Under the pieces are notes generated by a model. The model was not told the origin of the DNA and did no database searches. It worked only from the letters and a program-made list of their open reading frames with translations. The position numbers and the translations under genes are program-made. Source: Aeromonas lusitana (GTDB taxonomy: Bacteria > Pseudomonadota > Gammaproteobacteria > Enterobacterales > Aeromonadaceae). Taken from it: a stretch of 64,000 bases of DNA. Positions 9,301 through 17,044 of the stretch are shown in pieces; the stretch's first letter is position 1; each line of letters starts with the position of its first letter. The DNA lies in the NCBI RefSeq assembly GCF_002812985.1, contig NZ_PGCP01000003.1, forward strand, positions 295,235-359,234, written 5' to 3'.

Positions 9301-9603
9301 TGTGATGGCCTGGGTGCCGGCGTTGATGCGAATTTGATAGTGGGTGTTGGCATTGACCAGGCGATCGGCCGCCGGGTAGCTCTGCTGCCAGTTGCCGTAT
9401 CTGTCTATCTTGAAGCGCGGTCCGCCGCTGGCGTCCCCGCCCTGAAAGAGCTGGCAGGTATCAAAATTGACGCCATCGGTCGAGACCATGGCGGTCGCCG
9501 CCCATCCATTCGCGGTACCACGGAAGAACCACTCTGCCGCCGTCGCGTGTGGCGACACCATGAGCGATCCCAACAATCCGGCCGCGATAATCCATCTAGC
9601 CAT
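6394..9603 (-). CDS. Secreted multi-domain GH13 alpha-amylase
   Basis: A 1069-residue exported starch-degrading enzyme. Order of parts: signal peptide (1-~23, ends ATA-AEW). Then a carbohydrate-binding-like module opening EWFFRGTANGW (~24-105), a related module (VRGTFNGW, ~120-205), a PKD-like domain (PPLAVITPGG...TVTDDQGAKG, ~213-295), and a third module near-identical in its opening to the first (KWYFRGTPNNWG, ~300-378). A chitobiase-C-like beta domain follows (APTVSASPAPG...YFTLDGSTPS, ~385-470), then the GH13 barrel from ~480. Catalytic residues are visible: nucleophile Asp759 in AIRIDTLKH, acid/base Glu788 in FGENL, Asp879 in FQNHD, and region I DVVINH (591-596). A C-terminal beta domain closes the chain. 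Classical Aeromonas amylases are about half this size. Substrate preference (starch, pullulan or glycogen) cannot be fixed from sequence. Confidence 0.93.
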   Translation of the reverse strand: MARWIIAAGLLGSLMVSPHATAAEWFFRGTANGWAATAMVSTDGVNFDTCQLFQGGDASGGPRFKIDRYGNWQQSYPAADRLVNANTHYQIRINAGTQAITATAVDGCGQTGFAKSWPQLQVRGTFNGWASLPMTLVADHLWQAEGYMDGKASQRLKFDQAGDWATNYGDSNADGVLERSGGDILWSGTGTVRFQVNDQTLAYSITPLGDDNQPPLAVITPGGTVNVAIGEALTLSGSDSTDADGQIASYLWSSGETTESIVVNTSQAGTFTYGLTVTDDQGAKGSSSASVVVAAPQSGDKWYFRGTPNNWGLTAMTSQDGVNFCTEQAFGSSDPRFKVDHKGDWTEAYPAQDYKVTGNTSYRICFDAQRKALDVAPLAGADTQAPTVSASPAPGNYAQAQSITLTVSDDKDSAPKLYFTLDGSTPSTSSALYNGQGISASDKGSGADLVIKTLGVDAAGNRREQSFSYYIGDQAVAAGDFRGESIYFLLTARFYDGDAGNNYYNRDRYKAGDPHWRGDFKGLIAKLDYIKDLGFTAIWVTPPVENRSGLDYHGYHAYDFYRVDPRLESPGAGYREFIQAAHAKGIKVIQDVVINHSSQYGLRGKTWIDHLPIKYYVPAGSSQGLINNGPYQGNLGDYTSANRCDDDNPAAPDWYKARCQSDPQGVQPLVDPKTGSTVPSAGYNPNRFFGIDAQGLDPAWYHLDGFMSGGDWENPLSLQRKHMAGDCIDLATGNANVKAYINGAIHQYLDMGVDAIRIDTLKHIERDELLTYVHDWQAHKPGLFVFGENLVKGTGWGSEIANDNASAVIRPWWYTRTTSDPANPRAGGDSGLSVLDFSLFSTFRDNVTKGSFGGVGGIFGMDWVYGDATKLITFFQNHDVGPDNDFKYRYGGEEGNAAMTYNLLWTARGIPTLYYGEEVMFQAGKPQDIDGATMTVDQTGRAYYGDVLDNPATASHPLYQHIKRLNQIRKAVPALQKAPMSQVSEWGSGMSFVRDLGAEGSYAAVGLAANSAQQISISGVKNGSYKDAVTGSTVNVSNGSLSFAVPAYSARVWVLNGPGKIGSDGKYLK

Positions 9604-9781
9604 TGATAGTCCTTTATTTTCATTGTTTTGTGTGTGACGCCGGTGTGCCCCGGCATTCCCCCATCCGCTACAGTCCCGCCTTCAGATGAGCCCAGCCAGT
9701 CTAGGGCGCAAACTGGCCAGCCAATGACCCTTGGCGTGCAAAATGTGACCAGAATCGACCTCGACATTGGCTATATGTGAT

Positions 9782-9795
9782 TGATAGCGCTTTCA
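9782..9795. promoter_or_regulatory. LacI/GalR-family operator candidate
   Basis: TGATAGCGCTTTCA is a near-perfect palindrome around the central GC and fits the generic LacI-family operator pattern TGNNANCGNTNNCA. It lies ~180 bases upstream of the amylase start, so a sugar-responsive repressor is a reasonable guess. Confidence 0.5.
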
Positions 9796-10048
9796 TTTCT
9801 ACCATCTCGCCAAATGCTGAGTACGCATGTCCCTGGCGATGATCCCATCCCCTGCAGCCATCAGTTGGCAGCCCCGACGCTCTTTTCAGGGGCAGTGCCA
9901 TCCCCCTGTGTTTGATCAGCCCCTGCTTCCCTCTGCGCACCGCAGGCGCGGCTGCGCGTCCGTCCATTGCGAGAGACGGTGCCAGCCGAGCCAGGCTCGC
10001 CCCGATAGGGTGCCATATGGACACCACTGAGGCTCTTTCGATTAAAAC

Positions 10049-10063
10049 AAGATTGATAATCTT
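10049..10063. promoter_or_regulatory. Fur-box-like inverted repeat ahead of tonB
   Basis: AAGATT-GAT-AATCTT lies ~110 bases before tonB and includes the TGATAAT core of the Fur consensus. Iron repression of tonB-exbBD is usual in related bacteria. Confidence 0.5.
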
Positions 10064-10173
10064 TCTTGTTTGCACCTACAAGGTGGCGCATGCTTGACGG
10101 CAAGGCCCGGTTCTCGGCGCCTGCAACATAGACGTTCGAGACCGCATATGACTAGCTGGAAGGAAGAGGTGTG

Positions 10174-10955
10174 ATGGATGCCAGTGCATTGAGGCCGGCA
10201 GCCTATCGCAATAATGTGTCGTTTGGCCCGGCTCAGCTCGTCTGTCTGCTCGCCGCGGTTGTGCTGCATCTCGCCATCCTGTGGTGGGTGCACGACAAGC
10301 GCGCTGATCCCATCCAGCCCCCCGAACCCATTACCATGTCTGCCCGCTGGGCGGGCGAATCGAATACGGATGACGCCCCGGCCAAGCCGGCAGCCCCCGC
10401 CCCTGCGCAGCCACCGGTTATCAAGAAACCGGCGCCGGTGCCGCAAAAAGTAGTCAAGCCGGTAGCCAAGAAGCCAATTCCCAAGCCGGTGCCCAAGGCG
10501 CCGCCCAAGCCCAAACCCGCTCCCGTGGTCAGCCCACTCAGGTTGCCAAGGCTCAGCCGGTGGCCCCAACGCCTGCGGCCGCAACCCCGACCACGGCTAA
10601 TCCCAATAGCCAGAGCAGCGGCAGCAGCAGTGCACCGGCCAAGACCCTGAAGACCGGCACTGGCGGGGGCAGCAGCGCCCCCATCGCCCGGGACGCCAGA
10701 TTGAACAACCCTGAACCCCCCTACCCCCAGGAGTCGCGCAGACGTGGGGAACAAGGGCGGGTGGTGTTGAAGGTGCGCGTCACCAAAGAAGGCACGGCAG
10801 AATCGGTCGAGGTCGAGCACAGCAGCGGTTTTCGACGCCTTGACATGATTGCCCGCAAGACGGTCAGTCGCTGGCGTTTCATCCCGGCCAAGCAGAACAA
10901 TGTCGCGGTCGCGGACTGGGCAGGGGTCACCATCATTTTCAAGCTAGGAAACTAA
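10174..10955 (+). pseudogene. tonB: TonB energy-transducing protein, interrupted by a frameshift
   Basis: TonB spans the periplasm and passes proton-motive energy from ExbBD to outer-membrane receptors. The N-terminal part (to ~10535) has the membrane anchor VCLLAAVVLHLAILWWV and a Pro/Lys-rich linker (PKPVPKAPPKPKP). The reading frame then moves by -1. The C-terminal part continues in another frame with PPYPQESRRRGEQGRVVLKVRV and GFRRLDMIARKTVSRWRF, the normal TonB C-terminal domain, ending at 10955. One extra C in the CCC at 10533-10535 would restore a ~260-residue protein with a smooth QPTQVAKAQP junction. It is either a real mutation or a sequencing/assembly error. ATG 10174 is preferred over GTG 10171 by spacing to GGAAGAGG. 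First gene of tonB-exbB-exbD. Confidence 0.85.
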
Positions 10956-10957
10956 CC

Positions 10958-11728
10958 ATGAATCCGGAAGTCGAAACCAACGCCATGGGCATAGCCCATC
11001 TGCTCAGCCAAAACACCGGGGTGGGCCTCATCCCCCTGATCCTGCTGGTGCTGATGTCGCTCGCCACCTGCTACTACGCCCTGCTCAAGCTCTGGCTCGG
11101 GGTGCGCGAGCAGCGACTGAACGCCCGCTTCGTGAGCCAGTTCTGGCAGCATGAGAGCGTGCAGGAGATGGAGCGCCAGCTCGCCCATACGCCCCCCGAG
11201 GAGGCCTACGGCAGAATTACCCATGCGGCCCTCGCAGCCGTTGCCCAGATTGACAGGGCGCAGGGACGAGCCGTCTCCCTCAAGCTCGGCTCCCCCGATG
11301 ACTTCCTGCTGCGCGCTTTGCGCCAGGCCATCACCATGGAGCGCATCCGCCTCGAGCACGGGCTGGCCTTGCTCGCCTCCGTCGGCTCGGCGGCCCCCTT
11401 CGTCGGGTTGTTTGGCACCGTCTGGGGTATCTATCACGCCCTGCTGGCCATAGGCGCCGCGGGTCAGAGCAGCCTGGACAAAGTGGCGGGCCCTGTGGGG
11501 GAAGCCCTCATCATGACCGGCTTCGGCCTCGCCGTCGCCCTGCCGGCCGTGCTCATCTACAACTTCTTCGTGCGCCGCAATCGCCTCAAACTCGCGGCGC
11601 TGGACGAGTTTGCCTACGACCTGTTTGCCCTGCTGGTGACCGGGTTTGAGAAGAGCGCCTCCAACGTGACCCTGCTGTCCGGTATCGAGAATGCCAAGAG
11701 CGAGACCGTCAAGAAGGGGCAGATGTAA
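10958..11728 (+). CDS. exbB: TonB-system proton channel protein ExbB
   Basis: Inner-membrane proton channel subunit that energises TonB. The 256-residue protein starts two bases after the tonB stop codon. It has an N-terminal membrane segment (VGLIPLILLVLMSLATCYYALL). The conserved MotA/TolQ/ExbB block with two further segments follows: LALLASVGSAAPFVGLFGTVWGIYHALL and GPVGEALIMTGFGLAVALPAVLIYNFF. Its TAATG junction overlaps exbD by one base, which points to translational coupling. The order tonB-exbB-exbD is the layout of the TonB1-type systems of vibrios. Confidence 0.95.
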   Translation: MNPEVETNAMGIAHLLSQNTGVGLIPLILLVLMSLATCYYALLKLWLGVREQRLNARFVSQFWQHESVQEMERQLAHTPPEEAYGRITHAALAAVAQIDRAQGRAVSLKLGSPDDFLLRALRQAITMERIRLEHGLALLASVGSAAPFVGLFGTVWGIYHALLAIGAAGQSSLDKVAGPVGEALIMTGFGLAVALPAVLIYNFFVRRNRLKLAALDEFAYDLFALLVTGFEKSASNVTLLSGIENAKSETVKKGQM

Positions 11729-12150
11729 TGGCCTTTGGCAAACTGCCCGGCGACTCGGATGAGCAACCCCTCTCCGAGATCAACATGATCCCGATGATCG
11801 ACGTCATGCTGGTGCTGCTGATCGTCTTCATGATCACGGCCCCCCTGCTCACCAACGCGGTCAAACTCGATCTGCCCGAGGCCAGCAGCCAGGTCAACCA
11901 GCCCAAGCAAGAGGATGTGGTGCTCTCCATCGACGGGGCCGGCAAGCTGTACTGGAACGACCAGGAGGTTGATGAGGCGGCGCTCATCACCCAGATGACC
12001 AAGGCCAGCGAGGCCAAGCCCGAGATCCCCGAGATCCAGCTGCGCATCGACAAGAGCGTCGAGTACGGCACCATCGCCAAAGTCATGGCACTGGCCTCCC
12101 AGCAGGGGCTGCACAAGATAGCGTTCGTGAGCCAGCCGGAAAGCGAGTGA
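11728..12150 (+). CDS. exbD: TonB-system protein ExbD
   Basis: Partner of ExbB in the TonB motor. The 140-residue protein has one N-terminal membrane anchor with the essential membrane Asp (NMIPMIDVMLVLLIVFMITAP) and a periplasmic domain ending KVMALASQQGLHKIAFVSQPE. The start codon overlaps the exbB stop (TAATG). Last gene of the iron-uptake operon, followed by a strong terminator. Confidence 0.95.
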   Translation: MAFGKLPGDSDEQPLSEINMIPMIDVMLVLLIVFMITAPLLTNAVKLDLPEASSQVNQPKQEDVVLSIDGAGKLYWNDQEVDEAALITQMTKASEAKPEIPEIQLRIDKSVEYGTIAKVMALASQQGLHKIAFVSQPESE

Positions 12151-12197
12151 TAGACAACGTAGGCAAAAGTTGAGCTAAATCGATACTGCCCATGCAA

Positions 12198-12230
12198 CAA
12201 GGCATCACCCAGGTGGTGCCTTGTTTGTTT
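12198..12230 (+). terminator. Rho-independent terminator of tonB-exbB-exbD
   Basis: CAAGGCATCACC-CA-GGTGGTGCCTTG, a 12-bp stem with one G-T pair, is followed by TTTGTTTT. Confidence 0.8.
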
Positions 12231-12332
12231 TCCTCCCCCTCAAGCGGTTGTCAGCAGCCGGGCATGCCTGCATCATGGGGGATCTGCAGATCCCGCCAGC
12301 TGGCACTAGCCCAGCATTTCAAGGAAGAGAAA

Positions 12333-13247
12333 ATGAGAACATCGGATTATGTGAGACTGCTGGCGCTGGCCGCCATCTGGGGTGCCAGTTTCCTGTTTAT
12401 GCGCATAGCAGCGCCCGCCTTCGGCTCGGTCAACACCACCTTCCTGCGGGTCTTCTTCGCCCTCATCGGTCTCGCCGTCATGCTGCTTCTGCTGCGCACC
12501 CCCATGCAGTTTCACGGCAAGCTCAAATCCGCCATGGTGCTTGGCATCATCAACTCCGGCATTCCCTTCCTGATGTACGCCATCGCGGCGCTCTGGCTGC
12601 CGGCGGGCTACTCGGCCATCCTCAACGCCACCACACCGCTGATGGGAGCCCTCATCGGCTTCTCCTTCTTCAACGAGCAACTGACCCTGCGCAAATGGGG
12701 CGGCGTCATGCTGGGGCTCATCGGCATCGCCCTCATCACCACCACGGGAGAGCTGAGCCTGACCGGCAGCTTCATCACTGGGGTGCTGGCCTGCCTTATC
12801 GCCACCGCCTGTTACGGCTGCGCCGGCTTCCTGACCCGCCGCTGGATCAGCGAGCGAGGGGGACTGGATGCCAAACTGGTGGCCTTTGGCAGCCAACTTG
12901 GCGCAGCCCTCTTCCTGCTGCCCTTCTTCGGTTACACCATGGTGGCGGGCCCTGTCGTCAACTGGGCCCAGCCCGAGGTGTGGGCCAGCGTGCTGGCAGT
13001 CGGTTTCATCTGTACCGCCCTCGCCTACCTGCTCTATTTTCGCCTCATCGCCGACATCGGCCCCCTGCGCTCCCTCACCGTCACCTTCCTCATTCCTCCG
13101 TTTGGCATCTTGTGGGGCTATCTGGTGCTCGGCGAAACCCTCACCGGCGGCTTCGTCATGGGTGGCGCCATCGTCTGCCTCGCGGTCTGGCTGGTGGTAA
13201 GCCCTGCCCGCGTCGTCAAACCGGTCAGCCCACAGACCGAGCGCTGA
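12333..13247 (+). CDS. EamA-family (DMT) transporter
   Basis: A 304-residue inner-membrane protein with about ten predicted membrane segments in two repeated EamA halves. The first starts LLALAAIWGASFLFMRIAAPAFG; the second covers FITGVLACLIATACYGCAGFLTRRW to VLGETLTGGFVMGGAIVCLAVWLVV. Members of this drug/metabolite transporter family export amino acids, metabolites or drugs; the substrate here is unknown. The start at 12333 is chosen because AAGGAAGAG precedes it closely, and the longer frame from 12192 would begin inside the exbD terminator. It appears to be a single gene, with a weak GC-rich hairpin just downstream. Confidence 0.9.
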   Translation: MRTSDYVRLLALAAIWGASFLFMRIAAPAFGSVNTTFLRVFFALIGLAVMLLLLRTPMQFHGKLKSAMVLGIINSGIPFLMYAIAALWLPAGYSAILNATTPLMGALIGFSFFNEQLTLRKWGGVMLGLIGIALITTTGELSLTGSFITGVLACLIATACYGCAGFLTRRWISERGGLDAKLVAFGSQLGAALFLLPFFGYTMVAGPVVNWAQPEVWASVLAVGFICTALAYLLYFRLIADIGPLRSLTVTFLIPPFGILWGYLVLGETLTGGFVMGGAIVCLAVWLVVSPARVVKPVSPQTER

Positions 13248-13260
13248 TCCCCCTTAAACG

Positions 13261-13277
13261 CCGGGCCCAAGGCCCGG
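13261..13277 (+). terminator. Weak terminator-like hairpin after the EamA gene
   Basis: CCGGGCC-CAA-GGCCCGG, followed by TGTTCGTG with no real T-tract. Confidence 0.4.
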
Positions 13278-13402
13278 TGTTCGTGTCGACCATATGATTG
13301 CGCCGCCTTGCCCTCCCCGGACTCGGCTCTCCTTGCGAACTGGGGTAAGATATCCCCCATCGTCTTCTCCCCGCCCCGGCGGACACAGCAGCAGGGCCAG
13401 CC

Positions 13403-14764
13403 TTGAATCACCTCAACGACAGCAGCCAGAACAGAGCGCAGCAGATCTTCACCGTCACCCGCCTCAACAGCGCCGTGCGCATGATCCTGGAGCAGGATCT
13501 GGGGCTGGTGTGGCTGACGGGGGAGCTCTCCAACCTGGCGATGCCAAGCTCGGGTCACTGGTACTTCTCCCTGAAGGACATGTCCGCCCAGGTGCGCTGC
13601 GCCATGTTCAAGGGCAACAACCGGCGGGTGCCGTTCCGCCCGCAGGATGGTATGCAGGTGCTGGTGCAGGCCCGGGTCTCCCTCTATGAGCCCCGCGGCG
13701 ACTACCAGCTCATCATCGAATCCATGCAACCCGCCGGGGACGGCATGCTGGCCCTGCGCTTCGAGGAACTCAAGCGCAGGCTCAGCGCCGAGGGACTGTT
13801 CGATGAGGGCCGCAAGCGTCCCCTGCCCCGCGAGCCCCGCGCGGTGGGCCTGGTCACCTCCGCCACCGGCGCCGCCCTGCACGACATGCTGACGGTGCTT
13901 AAGCGCCGGGCGCCGGATCTGCCTGTCTTCATCTACCCGACCCAGGTGCAGGGCAGCACCGCCATCGGCCAGATCGTCGCCGCGATCAATCTGGCCAACC
14001 GTCGCACCGAGGTGGATGTGCTGATCGTCGGTCGCGGCGGTGGATCCCTCGAAGATCTCTGGTGCTTCAACGAGGAGGCGGTGGCCCGCGCCATAGCCCA
14101 CTCAGCCATCCCGGTAGTGAGTGCCGTCGGCCACGAGGTGGATGTCACCATCAGCGACTTTGCCGCCGACTTGCGCGCCCCCACCCCTTCCGCCGCCGCC
14201 GAGCTGGTGGCGCCAGACAGAAGCGCCCGTGCCCAGCGCCTCGCCCACCTGCACCAGCGCATCGCCCAGGCCATGGCGCGGCGCCAGACCGCCGCCAGCC
14301 ACCAGTTTGCCCTGCTGCAAAAGCGGCTGGATCATCAGGATCCCAAGCGCCGGCTGGAGCAGCAATCCCAGCACCTGGACGAGCTCGCCAACCGCTTGCA
14401 GCAGCTGCTGGCAAGCCGCCTGCACCAGGGGGAGCGGCGCCTGGCGAACCTCGAGCTGCGCCTGCAGGCCAGAAGCCCAGAGAAGTTGCTGGCGGCCGGC
14501 AAGCGTCGTCATCAGCTCGCCGAGGAGCGGCTCTTTGCACTGATGGCCAAACGCCAGAGCCAGGCCGACCACAGTCTCGCCATGCTGAGCGCCCGCCTCG
14601 ACGGGGTCAGCCCGCTGGCCACCCTGGGCCGTGGCTACTCCATCACCCGCACCAGGAGCGGCGAGGTGATCAGCCGTGCCAGCCAGACGGCCCCGGGGCA
14701 GACCCTCGTCACCACCCTGGCGGAGGGCAGCCTGACCGTGCGGGTAGACAGCATCAGCGACTAG
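13403..14764 (+). CDS. xseA: Exodeoxyribonuclease VII large subunit
   Basis: Large subunit of the single-strand-specific nuclease ExoVII, which trims single-stranded DNA in repair and recombination. The 453-residue protein has the N-terminal OB-fold ([34 protein letters not shown]), the catalytic region with [16 protein letters not shown] and [21 protein letters not shown] plus [17 protein letters not shown], and a long coiled-coil C-terminus. The start is a TTG, the only start that keeps the family's short N-terminus. It stands as a single gene with its own terminator. In enteric bacteria it diverges from guaB, so the guaB-xseA neighbourhood has been opened here. Confidence 0.96.
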   Translation: MNHLNDSSQNRAQQIFTVTRLNSAVRMILEQDLGLVWLTGELSNLAMPSSGHWYFSLKDMSAQVRCAMFKGNNRRVPFRPQDGMQVLVQARVSLYEPRGDYQLIIESMQPAGDGMLALRFEELKRRLSAEGLFDEGRKRPLPREPRAVGLVTSATGAALHDMLTVLKRRAPDLPVFIYPTQVQGSTAIGQIVAAINLANRRTEVDVLIVGRGGGSLEDLWCFNEEAVARAIAHSAIPVVSAVGHEVDVTISDFAADLRAPTPSAAAELVAPDRSARAQRLAHLHQRIAQAMARRQTAASHQFALLQKRLDHQDPKRRLEQQSQHLDELANRLQQLLASRLHQGERRLANLELRLQARSPEKLLAAGKRRHQLAEERLFALMAKRQSQADHSLAMLSARLDGVSPLATLGRGYSITRTRSGEVISRASQTAPGQTLVTTLAEGSLTVRVDSISD

Positions 14765-14790
14765 TCAGCATGTATTTATCAGCATAAAGA

Positions 14791-14820
14791 AATGGCCCAT
14801 CACAGGATGGGCCATTTTTA
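14791..14820 (+). terminator. Rho-independent terminator of xseA
   Basis: AATGGCCCAT-CACAGG-ATGGGCCATT followed by TTTA. It also faces hutW's 3' end and may serve both strands. Confidence 0.85.
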
Positions 14821-14838
14821 TATCGCAGAAATCGCTTT

Positions 14839-16221
14839 TCACACCAGGGAATGGCGTACCGCCGCGGCCGGATGGCCGGTTCTCGCGGTCGGTGCGGGCT
14901 CCCCGCCCAGGGGGTTGAGCTGCAAAAACTCGAACAGCCCGGCCTGCAGGTTGACGTTCCAGAAGCGCCCCGCCAGGGTCAGCTCCAGCCGTTCGTCTTT
15001 CAACTCAGCCAGCCCGTGCTGCTGCCAGGACAGAAACAGCGGCATCAGGTGCGCCAGCAGAGGTGCTGGCAGACGGGTCAACGCCAGCCAGCCTGTGTCC
15101 AGCGCACCGCGCAGCAGACCGTCGATGCGGGCGTTGGGGTTCGCCCCCATCACCATGCCAGGGGCCCGCACGCCGGCGGCCAGCGCCTCGTGCCAGGCGG
15201 CCAGATCCCGGCCATACATGAGGCCATGGCCGTGCACGCTGCCGCCGGCGCCGGCGCCGAAGGGCAGGATCTCGGCCCCGCGTTTGGCCATCTGGTTGTA
15301 GCGGCTCTGCTCGGCGTCGCCGCGGCGCCAGTGACTGCTGGAGAGCCGCTGCCAGCCCCCCTGCTCCAGGGTCTGGGCGCCATAGGCATACATGCTGGCT
15401 CGCTGCTGGCCGTCCGCCGACCAGCCCAGCTTGCCCTTGGCCTCGGCCCGCTCCAGGTTAGTGCCCGCCATGGCGATGAGCTGATAGAGATCCACCCCGT
15501 GCACCCCGCTCGCCATCACGTCCGCTATGTCCTGGCGCCAGACGGCATCATCCTGGCCCGGCAGACCGAAGATGAGATCCGCGACAATGACGGCGGCATC
15601 ATCCCGGGTCAGCTCCCCCAGCCGGGCAAGCAGGGTCTCCCTGTCATCGAAGCGGGCCGCCTGCTGGCGCACCTGGGTATCGAAGCTCTGCACCCCGAAC
15701 GAGAAGCGGTTGAAGCCCCCCTCGAGAGCCGTCTGCCACTTCTCGTCATCAAAACCGTTGAGGCGCCCCTCCAGGGTTATCTCGGCGTCCCGGGCCAACG
15801 GGAAGCGGCGAATGGCCTCGGCGAGGCGCGCCAGATCGTCCGCCGCCATATCGGTAGGCGTCCCGCCCCCCACATAGACGGCCGAGAAGGCCTTGCTCTG
15901 GGCCAAAGGCGACTCGGCGGCCCAATGGAGGTTGTCACACAGGGCCGCCATGTAGCGGCTCATGCGCGCCGGGTTGGCGCCATTTTCAAAGAAGTTGCAG
16001 AAACTGCAGCGCTTGCGGCAAAACGGAATGTGGATGTAGAGCGCCCGCTCCTGCGCCTGGCTCGGCTGCTGCCACCAGGCCTGCCAGCCGGCGTCATCGA
16101 GCGCCAGAGGACGCATGCCGCCCCGGCTGGCGTGAGCCGAGGTCTTGGCGCTGAAGGCAAACTTGAGGGGATCCGGACTCGCGAGTCCTGTCATGGTCGG
16201 GGTGAGCTGTGCTGTCGTCAC
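14839..16221 (-). CDS. hutW: Radical SAM heme-utilisation protein HutW/ChuW type
   Basis: A 460-residue radical SAM enzyme related to coproporphyrinogen dehydrogenase HemN. It has the [4Fe-4S] motif CRKRCSFC after YIHIPF, the SAM-binding VYVGGGTPTD and the downstream SFGVQSFD. Members called ChuW/HutW open the heme ring anaerobically to release iron; the group is separated from HemN by its C-terminal half (GAGAGGSVHGHGLMYGRDLAAWHE). The usual partners HutX and HutZ are not adjacent. A clear Fur-box-like sequence lies just upstream, which supports a role in heme iron use. HemN-like coproporphyrinogen oxidase is the alternative but fits less well. Confidence 0.85.
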   Translation of the reverse strand: MTTAQLTPTMTGLASPDPLKFAFSAKTSAHASRGGMRPLALDDAGWQAWWQQPSQAQERALYIHIPFCRKRCSFCNFFENGANPARMSRYMAALCDNLHWAAESPLAQSKAFSAVYVGGGTPTDMAADDLARLAEAIRRFPLARDAEITLEGRLNGFDDEKWQTALEGGFNRFSFGVQSFDTQVRQQAARFDDRETLLARLGELTRDDAAVIVADLIFGLPGQDDAVWRQDIADVMASGVHGVDLYQLIAMAGTNLERAEAKGKLGWSADGQQRASMYAYGAQTLEQGGWQRLSSSHWRRGDAEQSRYNQMAKRGAEILPFGAGAGGSVHGHGLMYGRDLAAWHEALAAGVRAPGMVMGANPNARIDGLLRGALDTGWLALTRLPAPLLAHLMPLFLSWQQHGLAELKDERLELTLAGRFWNVNLQAGLFEFLQLNPLGGEPAPTARTGHPAAAVRHSLV

Positions 16222-16524
16222 GGGCAGGTTACCATTTGAAAATAATGGAAATGATAACGACTATCACTCAAGTAATGGTTTGTGCTGGATCAAGTCAGGG
16301 GCAGTGCGTGGCAACTTATCCCCTCGGTTAACGGGGATCGCGACGGCGGTTAACCTGGGTGTTACTCAAGAGGGAGGGTACTCAGTGGGCAGATAGCCAC
16401 TCTCCTGTCGTCAATCTGGCATTGGCAAGAGAGTGGTCACACACACGCAGTCAGGCTAACGGGAAGAGCGGGCATTCGCCCTCGGGACACAAGATGATAG
16501 CGGCTGATGCACTGTCGATAAGGG
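16222..16524. other. Region between hutW and yfiB
   Basis: About 300 bases hold the hutW promoter with its Fur-like box at 16247-16265. No gene, and no clear terminator for the yfi operon, was found in the rest. Confidence 0.5.
16247..16265. promoter_or_regulatory. Fur box upstream of hutW
   Basis: GGAAATGATAACGACTATC agrees with the Fur consensus core AATGATAATCATTATC at about 13 of 16 positions. It lies ~30 bases upstream of the hutW start. Confidence 0.7.
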
Positions 16525-17016
16525 TTAGTCGTTGCCTATGATGATGGCGACCCGGCGGTTCTCCGCCCGACCGGCGGCGCTGCCGTTGTCAGCGATCGGC
16601 GCCTCTTCCCCGCGACCACGAATGTCGACATTGGCCTGGGGCATCCCCACGGACACCAGGACGTCGGCCACGGACTTGGCCCGTTTCAGAGACAGCTGCT
16701 GGTTATAGGTGGCCTCACCGTTGGAGTCGGTATGTCCATCCACCCGCGCCTTGTTCAGACCCACGTCCAGCAAGGCCTTGCCGAGCTTCTCCACTACCTG
16801 GCGGGTGTTGGGATTGAGGGCCCCCACATTGTTGGCAAACAGTACCTTGTTGGAGATATCCAGGGTCCAACCCTCGTCGGTCAGGTGGAATCCCTGCTCC
16901 TTGAGCGCAGCGATCTGCTCGGCCGAAAGGCCATGGGGAGGGCTCTGGCATGCGGTCAGCACGCTCAATAGCAACCCCATCAGTCCCATCTTCATCACGT
17001 TTGTCATTGTTATCAT
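16525..17016 (-). CDS. yfiB: OmpA-family outer-membrane lipoprotein YfiB
   Basis: A 163-residue lipoprotein with signal peptide and lipobox LTAC, a short linker and a C-terminal OmpA-like peptidoglycan-binding domain. Key residues are visible in RVDGHTDSNGEATYNQQLSLKRAKSVADVL and GRGEEAPIADNGSAAGRAENRRVAI. In Pseudomonas, YfiB at the outer membrane sequesters YfiR and so switches on the cyclase YfiN. Here it is the third gene after yfiR and yfiN, 28 bases from yfiN. OmpA-like lipoproteins are common, so the specific name rests on the operon. Confidence 0.85.
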   Translation of the reverse strand: MITMTNVMKMGLMGLLLSVLTACQSPPHGLSAEQIAALKEQGFHLTDEGWTLDISNKVLFANNVGALNPNTRQVVEKLGKALLDVGLNKARVDGHTDSNGEATYNQQLSLKRAKSVADVLVSVGMPQANVDIRGRGEEAPIADNGSAAGRAENRRVAIIIGND

Positions 17017-17044
17017 CCTCTTCGTTTTTTTATCTGCATCAACT

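Larger units (their letters stand above)
9604..10173. other. Divergent control region between the amylase and tonB genes
   Basis: About 570 bases without a gene separate the amylase (leftward) from tonB (rightward). It holds a LacI-family-type operator at 9782-9795 and a Fur-like inverted repeat at 10049-10063, each listed separately. Nothing else was recognised. Confidence 0.6.
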
